Notes under the pieces: model-generated
The model's database searches: none
Told to the model about the DNA's origin: nothing
What the model saw: the letters and a program-made list of their open reading frames with translations, nothing else
Source: Vigna angularis
Lineage: Eukaryota > Streptophyta > Magnoliopsida > Fabales > Fabaceae
Direction of reading: 5' to 3'
DNA length: 64,000 nt
Assembly: GCF_016808095.1 (NCBI RefSeq)
Contig: NC_068974.1
Span: 9,610,001 to 9,674,000, forward strand
In this document: one piece after another, positions 9,033 to 20,983 of the stretch
How positions within the stretch are numbered: position 1 is the first letter of the stretch
How the letters are laid out: each line of letters opens with the position of its first letter
Program-made: the position numbers and the translations under genes

Positions 9033-10869
9033 TGATGAGGCCCAATTTAACTTGTTAGCCGTTGCTAGGACTCGGGTTCAATCCCCAAATCCTTGGCAAC
9101 GGCACTAAAAACTTGATGACTCAAAAAATACTTGTTGGGCTCGATTTCGGCAAGTGCACCGAATCGTTCAAGTAATAAACCGGTAAGACCGGGTATCGTT
9201 TTCCCAAGAGACTCGTAATACTAGAGAATTGTGCGATTAACAACTCATATAGACTCAATAACATAACATCAATTTACAGAACAAGTGCAGAAATATAAAT
9301 TCATACATAATTACAAGGTTGGACTTTGGTATTGAAGGCACTTGGAAATGGAAAAGACTAGAAATGGTATGAAATGACATTGCTAAGGTTAGTTTTCACC
9401 AATGCACTCTTGTGTATAACCAATTTTATCTCCTCTCTATCAATTTACTAAAGTCAATCCACTAAAGCACTCTAGCCCTAATTCCTTAGGTGAAAGAGCC
9501 TAGGTTTTTCCTAATCAAATCCCAATTCCTTGGCAATCTAACAAGCAAAACCCGCATTAAAGAGCTGGGATCTAAGACAACATGTGAATCATCTTCCATT
9601 CCTAGAATCAATGACCCACAAGGACTCCTATTTCAGTTCCGGGTTTCATCTTACGTTCCCATAATCCATAAAACCCCAAAATCAAGCCATGAACGTTCCC
9701 ATTACATGCAAGCTTTAAGATTGGAAACAAGAATACTAGCAATTGATAGAAAAGGCATATATATAATCAAATCATTCAACAATTACACAAGAATTCAAAG
9801 GCTACAACTAATCCCAACAAAGATGAATTTGGTTCTCCATTTCCATGGAGAACCCTAAAGCTTACAAACATGGAAGATGGAAGAAGAAGGAGACCCAAAG
9901 GAAGAGGAGGAGATGTTCCCACAAGCTCCTCACGCCCTCCATGAGCTCCAGCCGTGAAATCGCGCCTCCAAATGACCAAAGACACTTAACCCTTCGCGTT
10001 TCTGGGTTAAATAAGCTGTCTGCCACATCAGTAAAAGTCGCGCCCGGGCGCCCTCTGTCAGTCGCGCCCGGGCGCGAGACTCTCTGGAAAAATTCAAATC
10101 TGGCGAAAAGTCGCGCCCGGGCGCCCCATTTCTCACGCCCGGGCGTGAAACTCTCTGGACACTGAAAGTGGACGAACGTCCACTTCTGCTGGACGAACGT
10201 CCTCCTGCATGGACGAGCGTCCTCTTGCATGGACGAGCGTCCTCTCGTTTCTTCTGGACGAGCGTCCTGGACGAACGTCCTCTGCCTGGCTGGACGAGCG
10301 TCCACTTCTGCCTGGCTGGACGAGCGTCTTCTTCTTGGACGAGCGTTCTGGACGAGCGTCCTCTGCCTGGCTGGACGAGCGTCCACTTCTGCCTGGCTGG
10401 ACGAGCGCCCTCTGCCTGGGACGAACGTCCTCTCCTCTGGACGAGTGTCCTCTTCTCTGGACGAACGCCTGCTTCTTGGACGAGCGCCTGCTACCTCTGG
10501 ACGAGCGTCCTCGGACGAGCGTCCTCTTGGACGAACGTCCGCTCTCTTGGACGAGCGCCCTCTCTTCTCTTTTGGACGAACGTTCTGAATCTTGGACGAA
10601 CGTCCTGATTGTGCGAGTGTCCTGCATGTGTGGCGAGCGTTTCTCCGTGCTAACTTCTTGGTCCAGTTCTATACATGGTTGGAGAATCTTCCAAGCTCAT
10701 TTTTAGCTACAAAATAAGGGATTATTGATGAAAGTACATCACAGTAGCCAAAAACACAAACATAAAGAAAACAAGACAAAACAAGAGGATTAAGCAAGTT
10801 ATAAGTTAGAAAGGAGTTGATTTTGCTACTAAAATGATGCTTAACATATGGTAAAATTTAGCATTATCA
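9033..10869 (-). repeat. LTR 2 of the nested array (1837 bp), shared by both units
   Basis: It has the same termini and internal order as LTR 1 and is flanked by a PBS on the left (9008-9026) and a PPT on the right (10870-10884). It therefore serves as 5' LTR of one unit and 3' LTR of the other. No target duplication flanks it. Confidence 0.92.
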
Positions 10870-13740
10870 AATACCCCCAAACTTACAACTTTGCTTGTCC
10901 TCAAGCAAAAGTACTTCTCCTAGCAAACAATTCAATCACAATGGTCTAACAATCCAAGAGTCAATTTAAATCAAATAAACAAAATCAATCATGCTTGCTC
11001 AACTTATAAATCACATTCAAGAGACAATATTGTCTTAGCAAGCTAAACTTCAATCATGGTGCTAACAGTTCAAAATCACATGATAGATGCAAATGATAGA
11101 TCAACAAACATGGCAAGTTGTTTTCAATGAGTGCATGGAACCAATCCTCACCAAAGAAAGTGTTTCACTCAAGCACAATGGTGTATAAGGATGTGTGTCT
11201 AACTCTCAAATATCACAATGTTACACAAATCAACTTTGCCTTTCGTTTCAACAATATCAAACACATTAACAAGCAAGTAACATCACAAGGACTTTTTGAA
11301 GCTTGTATTGTGGCTGGGCTAAGAAGAAAAATTGGTTTTTCTGGACAACAAAGCACCTTGAGATAAGAGACCAAACAATTTAGTTCATGATATAGCATAA
11401 TATCTCTTTTTCTCCAAAATTGAATAAACCACTCTCAACTTATTTCCCAACTCTTTTTCATTGAATTCATGTTTTTGTCTTTCTTCTTCTTCTTTCTTCT
11501 TTTTCTTTCTTTTTAACTCAACTTATTGTTTTTCTCAATGCTCCCCTTTTGACAAGAAGAACTCCCCCAAACTTAGACCATTCTCCTCACTCTAATATAT
11601 ATGATCATCTCAACTCAAGGTAAGGAGGTTAAGGATTTTTCAATAAGCTTAAGGTTTCGGGAATGAGAAAGTTTTCTTTAAGGTTCAAAGGTTATACATT
11701 GGCTTTTAGGTTCAAAATGTAGAAGAGGTGGAAGAACAAGATGGCCTTGATCATTTGTAACATGCAAGTAACTAGTTCAAATAGAGAAACTCAAGCAAAA
11801 TCAACTGTGATTCCAAAGTAATAACATTCAGCAATAAACTCTGAGGCACAACATCTCACAGGTTTACTCAGGGTTCCAAAATTTGATAAACATCATGCCA
11901 AGAATATTGATGACAATTAAAACCAAGCATCTATCTAAACAGATACAAGCAACCATAATCTCTATCCAACAAGCTCAACCACATAATCTCAATCAGATTT
12001 TCAAAACAATTCTCATGGATAAAGAGCAAGCACAAGAGATTTGTATTCAATTCAAGCATAACAAATGATTCACTCAAATCACCAGACCAATTGCACAAGA
12101 ACTATCCACTAGGCAAGTCAAAAAGAAATCCAAATTCAAAAACTGAAAGCAAATAAAAACTGGAAATTAAACTGAAAAACCGATCAAAATGGACTCTTTG
12201 CATCTCCAGCAGTGTAGGACACTAGCTTCACTTTCATCTGCAACATCTTCCTCCAACAGTAGAATATACTCCGAAACTGCTCCACCTCCCCCATCAGTAG
12301 GGGCCTGGCCCCCAGGCCATGCTACACGAGCAGCAAAATCTTCATTTCATATGGTGCTCAACTCACGCATGCCTCAAAGGTTGGCCACTGGTGGTTTTAA
12401 ACTCTTTAATTCCTAAGGAAGATCTTATCCTGTAACAAGAAAGCTCAAAGCAAAATTAGTATCCCATAGTCGACAACTGAAGAGAAGAATCCATAAAACA
12501 AACTTAAAGAAAGATGCACAAGAAAGCAAAGAAACAAGACAAAGAAATCCAAAACAAACAAAGACAAAAGTACAAGAACAAAGAGGGAAGTCTTAAAATT
12601 AAGCTTCCCAAAGGTACAACAACACAAAAAGAGTAAAAAACACAACAAAAGGAGTGTGTGAAAGAGTGCAAAAGAATGGGAAACTCATCATAAATCAAGA
12701 AAAAACAAAAAGTGCAGAACCAGAATTTTTGGTGCTGGACGCCACTAGTGCAGCTTGCGCTCGGGCGCCCCTCAGCAGGGGGCGCTTGGGCGCCACTCGG
12801 TCAGTTTGTGCAGGATGGCCCTCGTGCAGGTCACGCTCGGGCGCCCCTCAGCAGGGGGCGCTTGGGCGCCATATCAGTTTTCTGCATAATGCAGATTTCT
12901 GCGAAATTGGCCACTCACCATGTGATTTTTGGTTCTAGACCTTCATTCAATGCACTCACACACCAAACAAGCTAAAACTAACCTAATACACTTATACAAA
13001 CCACAAAAACAACATTAAAACTCAAAAATCACAACAATTCAAAACTACACAAATATGCAAAACATAAGCTACTAATGCACACAACATAAAAACCACACAA
13101 ACACAAGTAAAAAGGATAAGAAAATTGGGTTGCCTCCCAAAAGCGCTTGTTTAACGTCATTAGCTTGACGGATTACTCAATGAAGTGCAAATGTTGATGT
13201 TGGTGTGCTCCTTCCACCAACTCTTCTTGAACCATTTTCTAGCCACCAAATCAACTCTCATAGCTTGAATTCTTCATTTTTGCCCTTCCACTACCTTGAC
13301 ATCTTCAAACACTCAATCCTCTTGATCAAATTTTGCTTGCTAGGTTTGAGTTCTTTGTCTCTCATCCAAGGGTGGTGGTGACTAGTCTTTCTCTTTTCCT
13401 TCTCCCTTTCTTCATCTTTCACTTAGCACTTGGAGCATCTTCAATGAAGGGAGAATTTGGGGCAGCTTGTGATGCTCAACCTAGTTGTCTCCTTGTGTCC
13501 TATAATTCCATCAATCTCAAGGTCTTCATGATGCATTTGAGGCTGCAGTCCTCCTTGTATGAACATCCCCTGCATACACTTAGACACAACTAGGCTAAAG
13601 CCACAAATTAGCCCAAGCAAAACAGAAAATCTATTTACAACAAAAGAGTTAGTTCTATATACAAAATCAAGTCTACATAAGTTAGAAACCTCACAAAAGT
13701 CTAGTATTGACACGAGTCCCCGGCAACGGCGCCAAAAACT
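10870..13740 (-). other. Internal region 2 of the array
   Basis: Same length (2871 bp) and same content as internal region 1: PPT at 10870-10884, pol-end relic at 13127-13171, PBS at 13716-13734. I see no base difference that changes any open frame relative to copy 1. Confidence 0.9.
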
Positions 13741-15577
13741 TGATGAGGCCCAATTTAACTTGTTAGCCGTTGCTAGGACTCGGGTTCAATCCCCAAATCC
13801 TTGGCAACGGCACTAAAAACTTGATGACTCAAAAAATACTTGTTGGGCTCGATTTCGGCAAGTGCACCGAATCGTTCAAGTAATAAACCGGTAAGACCGG
13901 GTATCGTTTTCCCAAGAGACTCGTAATACTAGAGAATTGTGCGATTAACAACTCATATAGACTCAATAACATAACATCAATTTACAGAACAAGTGCAGAA
14001 ATATAAATTCATACATAATTACAAGGTTGGACTTTGGTATTGAAGGCACTTGGAAATGGAAAAGACTAGAAATGGTATGAAATGACATTGCTAAGGTTAG
14101 TTTTCACCAATGCACTCTTGTGTATAACCAATTTTATCTCCTCTCTATCAATTTACTAAAGTCAATCCACTAAAGCACTCTAGCCCTAATTCCTTAGGTG
14201 AAAGAGCCTAGGTTTTTCCTAATCAAATCCCAATTCCTTGGCAATCTAACAAGCAAAACCCGCATTAAAGAGCTGGGATCTAAGACAACATGTGAATCAT
14301 CTTCCATTCCTAGAATCAATGACCCACAAGGACTCCTATTTCAGTTCCGGGTTTCATCTTACGTTCCCATAATCCATAAAACCCCAAAATCAAGCCATGA
14401 ACGTTCCCATTACATGCAAGCTTTAAGATTGGAAACAAGAATACTAGCAATTGATAGAAAAGGCATATATATAATCAAATCATTCAACAATTACACAAGA
14501 ATTCAAAGGCTACAACTAATCCCAACAAAGATGAATTTGGTTCTCCATTTCCATGGAGAACCCTAAAGCTTACAAACATGGAAGATGGAAGAAGAAGGAG
14601 ACCCAAAGGAAGAGGAGGAGATGTTCCCACAAGCTCCTCACGCCCTCCATGAGCTCCAGCCGTGAAATCGCGCCTCCAAATGACCAAAGACACTTAACCC
14701 TTCGCGTTTCTGGGTTAAATAAGCTGTCTGCCACATCAGTAAAAGTCGCGCCCGGGCGCCCTCTGTCAGTCGCGCCCGGGCGCGAGACTCTCTGGAAAAA
14801 TTCAAATCTGGCGAAAAGTCGCGCCCGGGCGCCCCATTTCTCACGCCCGGGCGTGAAACTCTCTGGACACTGAAAGTGGACGAACGTCCACTTCTGCTGG
14901 ACGAACGTCCTCCTGCATGGACGAGCGTCCTCTTGCATGGACGAGCGTCCTCTCGTTTCTTCTGGACGAGCGTCCTGGACGAACGTCCTCTGCCTGGCTG
15001 GACGAGCGTCCACTTCTGCCTGGCTGGACGAGCGTCTTCTTCTTGGACGAGCGTTCTGGACGAGCGTCCTCTGCCTGGCTGGACGAGCGTCCACTTCTGC
15101 CTGGCTGGACGAGCGCCCTCTGCCTGGGACGAACGTCCTCTCCTCTGGACGAGCGTCCTCTTCTCTGGACGAACGCCTGCTTCTTGGACGAGCGCCTGCT
15201 ACCTCTGGACGAGCGTCCTCGGACGAGCGTCCTCCTGGACGAACGTCCGCTCTCTTGGACGAGCGCCCTCTCTTCTCTTTTGGACGAACGTTCTGAATCT
15301 TGGACGAACGTCCTGATTGTGCGAGTGTCCTGCATGTGTGGCGAGCGTTTCTCCGTGCTAACTTCTTGGTCCAGTTCTATACATGGTTGGAGAATCTTTC
15401 AAGCTCATTTTTAGCTACAAAATAAGGGATTATTGATGAAAGTACATCACAGTAGCCAAAAACACAAACATAAAGAAAACAAGACAAAACAAGAGGATTA
15501 AGCAAGTTATAAGTTAGAAAGGAGTTGATTTTGCTACTAAAATGATGCTTAACATATGGTAAAATTTAGCATTATCA
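13741..15577 (-). repeat. LTR 3 of the nested array (1837 bp)
   Basis: Begins TGATGAGGCCC on the + strand and ends ATTATCA at 15577, followed by the GTCTC target duplication. It differs from LTR 2 by a few single bases in the minisatellite (for example near 15236) and at about 15398. Confidence 0.92.
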
Positions 15578-15582
15578 GTCTC
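15578..15582. other. Target site duplication GTCTC (right copy)
   Basis: Matches 4310-4314 and marks the right edge of the nested array. Ogre 3'-region sequence resumes here. Confidence 0.9.
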
Positions 15583-15789
15583 TTACTCCTTAAAATGGCT
15601 ACAAAGGCCAATGTGAGGTAGTAGATACCCAGAAGCTGCTCTGGAACATGGTAAAAGTATTGGTATGGACAAATGTATCTGAAATGAGAGGGAATAAGTC
15701 AGGAATCAGGGAGTGAGAATATCATGTGGGATTTGCAAATTGCCCCAATTTTGGTGGTTTTTAGATTTTTGAAGTTCGGGGCGAACCAA

Positions 15790-16195
15790 GATCATGCAAG
15801 GCCCAACAAGGGATGCCCTAGTCTTCGTATGAGCTTTGAATACTCAGATGAAAAAATTTGAGATTTAACAAAGTTGCTCAATACTCTGAATGGGCTGAAG
15901 CATATGAAAGTCACGCTTTGGTTTTGGGTATGAGTCAATTAAGCGAGGTTCAACAAAAGGTTGCTCCCCATTTTGGGTTTACGAATGATAAGATGGACTC
16001 AAAATCATACAAAACCCCAAAGTGTCTGCCCTTGTTTTGAGGGTGGATCCATGAATTTCAGTACGGACAAATCTGAGAGGCCCAACAAGGGATGCCCCGG
16101 TACTGGTATGAACTTTGAATATACAGATGAAACAAATGTGAGGCTAACAAAGTTGCTCGATATTTTGAATGGGCCAAAACATATGAAATAAAGTT
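15790..16195. repeat. Diverged ~270-bp tandem duplication
   Basis: Two blocks share, in order, CCCAACAAGGGATGCCC (15811 and 16081), ATGA.CTTTGAATA, CAGATGAAA.AA, AACAAAGTTGCTC, TGAATGGGC and CATATGAAA. The spacing is 270 bp. Confidence 0.75.
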
Positions 16196-17399
16196 GCCCA
16201 AAATTGCCCCCTAGTTTGGGAATCGGGGGAAGAGTTTGAATGGGATTTGAATGTGTTCAGGAATTTGTGATGGATATGGAAAGGATTGGCTTGAAAAGAT
16301 TGCCCCAATTGGCTTGATTTTCCTTGATATAATTTTGATCAATAGGGAGTTCCCTTCATCTGGGGACATTCATTTTTCATCAACATTCATTTTTTTTTTG
16401 ACTGCATTGTTAGTCATTTTGACTTGTCTCAAAAATTAAACTTTATGAAAATTTAAGCAACCATTATTCAATCTGTGTGGACTTTTATTGGGCTTGTAAT
16501 GTGGCTTGGGCTAAAGGGTGTTGAAAGAAAGGATATAAAGGCCCAAATAAATTTTTGTGGGTATTTTTTGAAAAACAAGGGTTACCATCTATACTTTGTA
16601 TCAGTTATTCGTCAAAACTGTTTTGACTATTTTGCCCTTTCTCAAATTTCATTCTTTGTTTGCCATCATTTTGTGATTCTTTGTATTTTTTTTTTTGCTT
16701 TTGAGGAATTTTCTTCATTTGATCACTAAGTGTGTTCTTCTTGCAATTTGAGTCGACTTCTACCGTGATGGTAACCCTTGTTTGGGTAAAATTTTGAAAA
16801 GAAATTTCTTATTGGCTCAAATTGGGTATCAAAGGATATATTTTTGTTTTTTTTTTTTTGATGAAGAAAGATGGCCACACATCATTTCAAATATTGGTTG
16901 TTTCATTTTCAAAAGATTAGTTAGGAGACAAGACTAAATGATCTCAACAAGAGTCATTCATTTTTTTCATTTTTTTTCATTTTTTTTTACAACGGATTTC
17001 AGGATCTCCCAAATGAAAGCCAGTGGAGATAACGGAAAATCTGCCCCAGTGTAAAACTTGGTGTTTATCAATTGGGCTTAAGAACATGATTGGGCCAATC
17101 TATTGGTATAGCGAATGCTGAAGGATGATGTTTTCAAGCAATGCACACACACAGATGTCTCTTAAGAATATTTGGCTCACACATTTGACTACATTAGATT
17201 ATGACATCCATTACATTTTTTTTTGAAATCTCATAAAATGGATAATTTGCATCGAAAACGAATGACTCAACTTTTGCGTATTTTTTTGGTTTTATGCATG
17301 AAGAAAAGTAAAATGAAATCAAAATGATGATGCTAGTTGAAAAAAACAGATTTTTTTTTTGGTTTTCTTTTTTTTTTTAAAAAAAAAAAATTGGGTTTT

Positions 17400-17885
17400 T
17401 GCGAACCAGCCTAGAAACTGGACCTTGCAGGCCGATATGGGGAATATGCTTTGTGAGTCATTGGGAAAATTGGGATTTCTTGGCCAATGGAAAATAGGAT
17501 TATTTTTTTTTTTTTGGCCAACGGAAACTGGATCCTGCGGGTCAGCATGGGAACTGAGCTTTGCAGACCAGTATGGGAAACGAGCTTGCTGGGCTAATGT
17601 GGAAATTGAGAGATTTTTTTTTTTGGCATCTGAGATTTTTTTCGGCCAAAGTGGAAATTGGGCCCTGCGGGTCAGCATGGAAGCTGGGCTTTGCAAGCCA
17701 GTATGGGAAATGGGCTTTATGAGTTGTGGAAATTGAGATTTTTGGCCCCTGTGGAATCTGGGCCTTGCGGGTCAGTATGGAAACTGAGCTTTGCAAGCCA
17801 GTATGGGAAATAGGATTTGAGAGCTAAAATGGAAACAAGGGCTTGGGAACCAATGCAGAAACTAGGCTTGGTGAGCGATGCAAAA
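17400..17885. repeat. Diverged minisatellite with ~30-bp sub-units
   Basis: Sub-units such as GAAACTGG.CCTTGCGGGTC and CTTTGCAAGCCAGTATGGGAAA recur; larger periods begin near 17413, 17525, 17653 and 17750. The 125-aa open frames on both strands are translations of this repeat. Confidence 0.8.
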
Positions 17886-18179
17886 ATTGATATGAGTAAA
17901 CTTGATTTAGAAAAACGTTTGAAAAATGTTTTTTTTATTCACTTTCTGACACGGGAAAATCCAGATCGGATCAGCCTTGAGGAGAAGTAACAAAGAAGGA
18001 AGTTGGACTTACCAGGTACATTGACCCAATGGATCAGATGACCTGAGCCGTGTGAACTTGTCACAAGAAGATGACAAAGAAAACACATTTTTTTTTTGCA
18101 AAGTTTATGGAACAAGCTAAAAGAAATTCATTTTTTTTTTAATTTTTTGTTATGAGAGGATTTCACAAGATTGAACTAG

Positions 18180-18830
18180 AGAAAATTTTGTAACACAACT
18201 AGACCCAATGGGCCCAACACTATTCTTCTTACAACCATGACAAAATCTTCAGACAAGAGTCTGAATTCCTTTATTTTTATTTTTTGCACAAATACTTGTT
18301 CACGCAATTGAAAAGGGAAATTATGAATTGAAAACACAAAATCTACATAAACATGCATTTTTTCATTTTTTCAGAAATTCAGATGCATTGGTTCAGGAGA
18401 AACCACATATGACAAAGGGCCTAATGGGCTCAAAAACTGTTCATCTTTCTTCCCAGATTTTTTGTTACAAATTCAAAGAAAATCACACATGATAATTTGA
18501 ACAAACGTACAAAACATCATTCAACAGCAAAAATGTGAAAACAAAATATTTTGACATATTTTCAAAAGAAGTAGGCTCAAGAGAAAATCACGAAGGCCAT
18601 TGGGCCTAATGGGCTCGAGCACTGTTCCCTTTTTTCAATATTTTTATTCTCAGATTTAATCCAAATGTAGAAGAAGAAGAAATAAAAATCAAACAAAATG
18701 GTGTGATGTGAAATTACAAACATGCCAAAATAATTCTTCACTCAAATTTATTTCAGAAGAATCGGATTCAAAGAAGGTAACATGACAATGAGGCCCAATG
18801 AACCTGAAAAATGTCCCTTATCAAGCAAAT
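18180..18830. repeat. Degenerate ~190-bp tandem repeat
   Basis: The phrase GGCC(T/C)AATGGGC followed by CTGTTC-like sequence recurs near 18205, 18417, 18602 and 18790, each followed by a T-run and an A-rich stretch. Spacing is 185-212 bp. Confidence 0.6.
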
Positions 18831-19116
18831 GAAAAACAATTTTGAACACTTCAAATTTTACATCACTCCAATTATTATTATTTTTTTTTTGAAAAATTTC
18901 CATTTATCATATTTTTGATTTTTTTTTGTTTTATTATTTATTTTTTTCTTTTGGTGAAATTGGATCATCTAAGAAGTCTTGTATTGGGCCGGATTGACCC
19001 AACAAAACCCTACCCGTTTTCAGATTTTCAATTTTTTTTTTTTGAACTCAGAAAGATCAGACCGACACTAGACGGTTGCAGCGACCGGAACTGTAGCCAT
19101 AGTGGATTTGCTCAGC

Positions 19117-19123
19117 TATAAAA
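19117..19123 (+). promoter_or_regulatory. TATA box of the antisense WOX-like gene
   Basis: TATAAAA lies about 180 bp upstream of a consensus 5' splice site and 1.0 kb upstream of the start codon. A pyrimidine-rich leader (TTTACTCTCTGTCTATCC and on) begins about 35 bp downstream, so transcription would start near 19150. Placement is by motif and by fit with the splice sites; no expression evidence is available. Confidence 0.55.
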
Positions 19124-19149
19124 CGGGTATCCCTTCGGGGTCGAGCGAC

Positions 19150-20112
19150 ATTTTCTGATTTTACTCTCTGTCTATCCTTCACTCTTCCTCTCTTCTCTCT
19201 TCTCTGAGCGTTTGGATTTCTGAGAGGAGCCTCTGTCCCCGCGTGCCTTCGAAGGCGTCTGAGTCTTCCGAGGAGCTTCTGTGTGTGTTCCACTTCCAGG
19301 TAAGTCTTCTGAGCTCTAAATCCTCTTCCTTTCCTGCTCTTCCGATCTTTCCTTCTCTCCTCTCTCTGCTTTTCTTTTCCTTTTTGCCCTTCATTTTCAT
19401 TTTTTCTTTCTTATGTTTTTCTTTCCTTGCCTTCCTTTTCGTTTTTCAATCCTGCTTGCACATTTATTATTTTTTTTTGTTTTCCTGCTTTTTGTTCTTT
19501 CCTGCTTTCCCTTCTTCCCGTTCCCTTTTTATTTCCTTTCTTTATGCTTTCTGTTCCTCCTTCCCTTTAACTCTTTAGCTTTTTGTTTCTGCTTTCCTTT
19601 CCTGCACGCTCTTCATTTTCTTCTGCTTTCCGCTTTGTCTGCTTTTATTTCCGTCCTCCCCTTCTCTGCATTTCTTTCTGAGTCTTCTTTCTTCCTCTTT
19701 TTTTTAATTTTCAAAACATAAAACACTTAAAAACACAACTGTCTTAAACTTAAGGGGTATATAGGCTGGAAACCAGACGTTTATCTCCCTTCGATTGAAG
19801 GTATGGCAAAGACAATCAGGTAGAACAACGCCACGTACCCCATAAAAAACAGAAAACTTAAAAAGAGAAAATTATTTGAATGAACCGGACATGGACAAAT
19901 GGACAAGGACAAAAGGACATAGATCCGTTTAGGACCCTTTTGCAAGGACCGTGAAACAGATCCGAGACCAGACACTGAAATAACAAAGACCGACCGGACA
20001 AAATAAACTTAAAAGGAAACAAAAACACATAAAGAAAACACTGAAAAAACTTTTTGTTTTATGCTTTTGTTATGTTTTTGTTCTTTTTATTTTTATATTT
20101 TTTTTGTTTCAG
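19150..20112 (+). other. 5'-UTR exon and 813-bp leader intron of the WOX-like gene
   Basis: The exon (about 19150-19299) is CT-rich and ends CCAG; the donor GTAAGT starts at 19300. The intron is strongly T-rich in its first part and ends TTTGTTTCAG at 20112. Eighteen bases later comes the ATG at 20131. Both splice sites match plant consensus well. The T-rich intron gives open frames (111 and 102 aa, Phe/Leu/Ser-rich) that are not coding. Confidence 0.55.
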
Positions 20113-20130
20113 AAAACTTAGAGAGGAAAG

Positions 20131-20705
20131 ATGAGCGAGATGGAGATGGAGAGGTACACCGGTCAGCGGTGGCGACCTACTAACGATCAGGTCAGAATGA
20201 TGACCAATATTTATAATTACGGGGTCACACATCCCAGCAGAGCCCAAGTCATCGAGATTGCGTCTCGAATAAGGGTTTTTGCAGATGCCAGCGAATACAA
20301 TGTGCACTGCTGGTTCAACAACCATGGCAATCGGGTCAGGCGCTGGCAAGCGGAGATGGACCCCACTGGCACCCTCTTCTCGCAACTGCCGCTATACATG
20401 TATGGTAAGCATCCTGATCACCTCCATCCCCCTTTTTTTTTTAAAAAAAATTTCCCTCTTTCCCTATTATTGACACAAATTTTCTTGTTTTTTTTTTTGT
20501 TTGTTTTTTTTTTTTGGAAGAATATGACTGGGTGATCATGCGGGCGCCGAGGCTGCTGGACCTGTTCCCCGTTCCGATCATCATTGACGACGACAGGGAC
20601 GGACGACAAATCGCTCCACTCATGCTTCTCACATTCCGAACCAGAGCTCCCTCGACGGAGCTCTCCCTTAGACCACCGCAACCAGCTCGGGAATTTTTTC
20701 GTTGA
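20131..20705 (+). CDS. WOX-type homeodomain protein with WUS-box-like motif, carried antisense in an Ogre element
   Basis: Two coding exons, 20131-20404 and 20521-20705, give 152 residues. Residues about 13-73 form a WOX-class homeodomain: RW.PT..Q in helix 1, IY at its end, PS..QV in the loop, I..RIR.F in helix 2, and NVHCWFNNH..RVRR in helix 3. WUSCHEL-related proteins have RW.PT..Q and NVFYWFQNHKAR at these places. Residues 103-110 read LLDLFPVP, close to the WUS-box consensus TL.LFP. Residues 138-143 (ELSLRP) loosely resemble an EAR-type repressor motif. A nuclear DNA-binding transcription regulator is therefore likely. Helix 3 departs from WOX consensus at F-to-H, Q50-to-N, K-to-G and A-to-N, while W, F, N51 and the last R stay. 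It lies antisense to the element's gag, where extra antisense ORFs are known in some Tat elements. The alternative is a decayed host gene fragment, but the intact frame across a phase-1 intron argues against recent decay. Confidence 0.72.
20405..20520 (+). other. Coding intron of the WOX-like gene (116 bp)
   Basis: The donor GTAAGC follows TATG; the acceptor GGAAG at 20519-20520 follows a long T-tract. Exon 1 leaves one base (G) and exon 2 supplies AA, restoring a Glu codon, after which the frame stays open to the stop at 20705. The phase match is strong evidence for this model. The intron is T-rich, as usual for plant introns. Confidence 0.7.
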
Positions 20706-20983
20706 AATTGTTTTTTTTTTCATTTTTTTTTTGGTTTGTAACTTAACGATCACCCGTGATCGAACCACGAACACTGTTTATTTGCTTTTGTTATCTGCTT
20801 TATTTGCCTTTTTTTTTCGAATTTGTGACTTTGCACTTTTTTTTTGTTATTTCTGCTTTTTCTTTTCTTTTTTGCATTTTTATTTTATTTATCAAATATT
20901 AAGATCGTTTCAGTATATTCAGAATGATGTCTTTGTTCAAAAACATCTCTCCGACCTTACTGTGAATCCTGCCCAAATGATGA

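Larger units (their letters stand above)
4315..15577 (-). mobile_element. Tandem array of a short Athila-like LTR element: three LTRs sharing two internal regions
   Basis: Read on the - strand the order is LTR (13741-15577), internal (10870-13740), LTR (9033-10869), internal (6162-9032), LTR (4315-6161). The lengths are 1837, 2871, 1837, 2871 and 1847 bp. The 10-bp excess of the leftmost LTR is one indel in its minisatellite. Neighbouring elements share the LTR between them, and only the outer ends carry the GTCTC target duplication, so this is one insertion later expanded. Each internal region has a tRNA-Asp PBS and a polypurine tract but no gag or pol. Copies are almost identical (a handful of single-base differences by eye), so the expansion is recent. 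The LTR and PPT-proximal region resemble those of the Athila-like element at 31262-34784. Confidence 0.92.
15583..19090. other. Ogre 3' region: repeat-rich non-coding sequence
   Basis: AT-rich, with many T-runs and three families of diverged tandem repeats described separately. No coding frame with a recognisable domain was found on either strand. A 16-bp inverted pair (AACAAGGGTTACCATC at 16573 and its complement at 16766) is present. In element terms this lies between the antisense gene and the 3' LTR. Confidence 0.6.

Noticed and set aside
9008..9103. tRNA-Asp-like sequence as a possible tRNA gene
   Set aside because: Only the 3' acceptor and part of the T-arm are present; position next to the LTR shows a PBS and its relic.
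16573..16781. 16-bp inverted pair as possible ends of a small transposon
   Set aside because: The 209-bp span has no target duplication at either side and no known terminal motif.
17319..17736. 125-aa frames on both strands
   Set aside because: Translations of the 30-bp sub-unit minisatellite.
19243..19721. Phe/Leu/Ser-rich frames of 102-111 aa
   Set aside because: They fall in the T-rich leader intron of the WOX-like gene.
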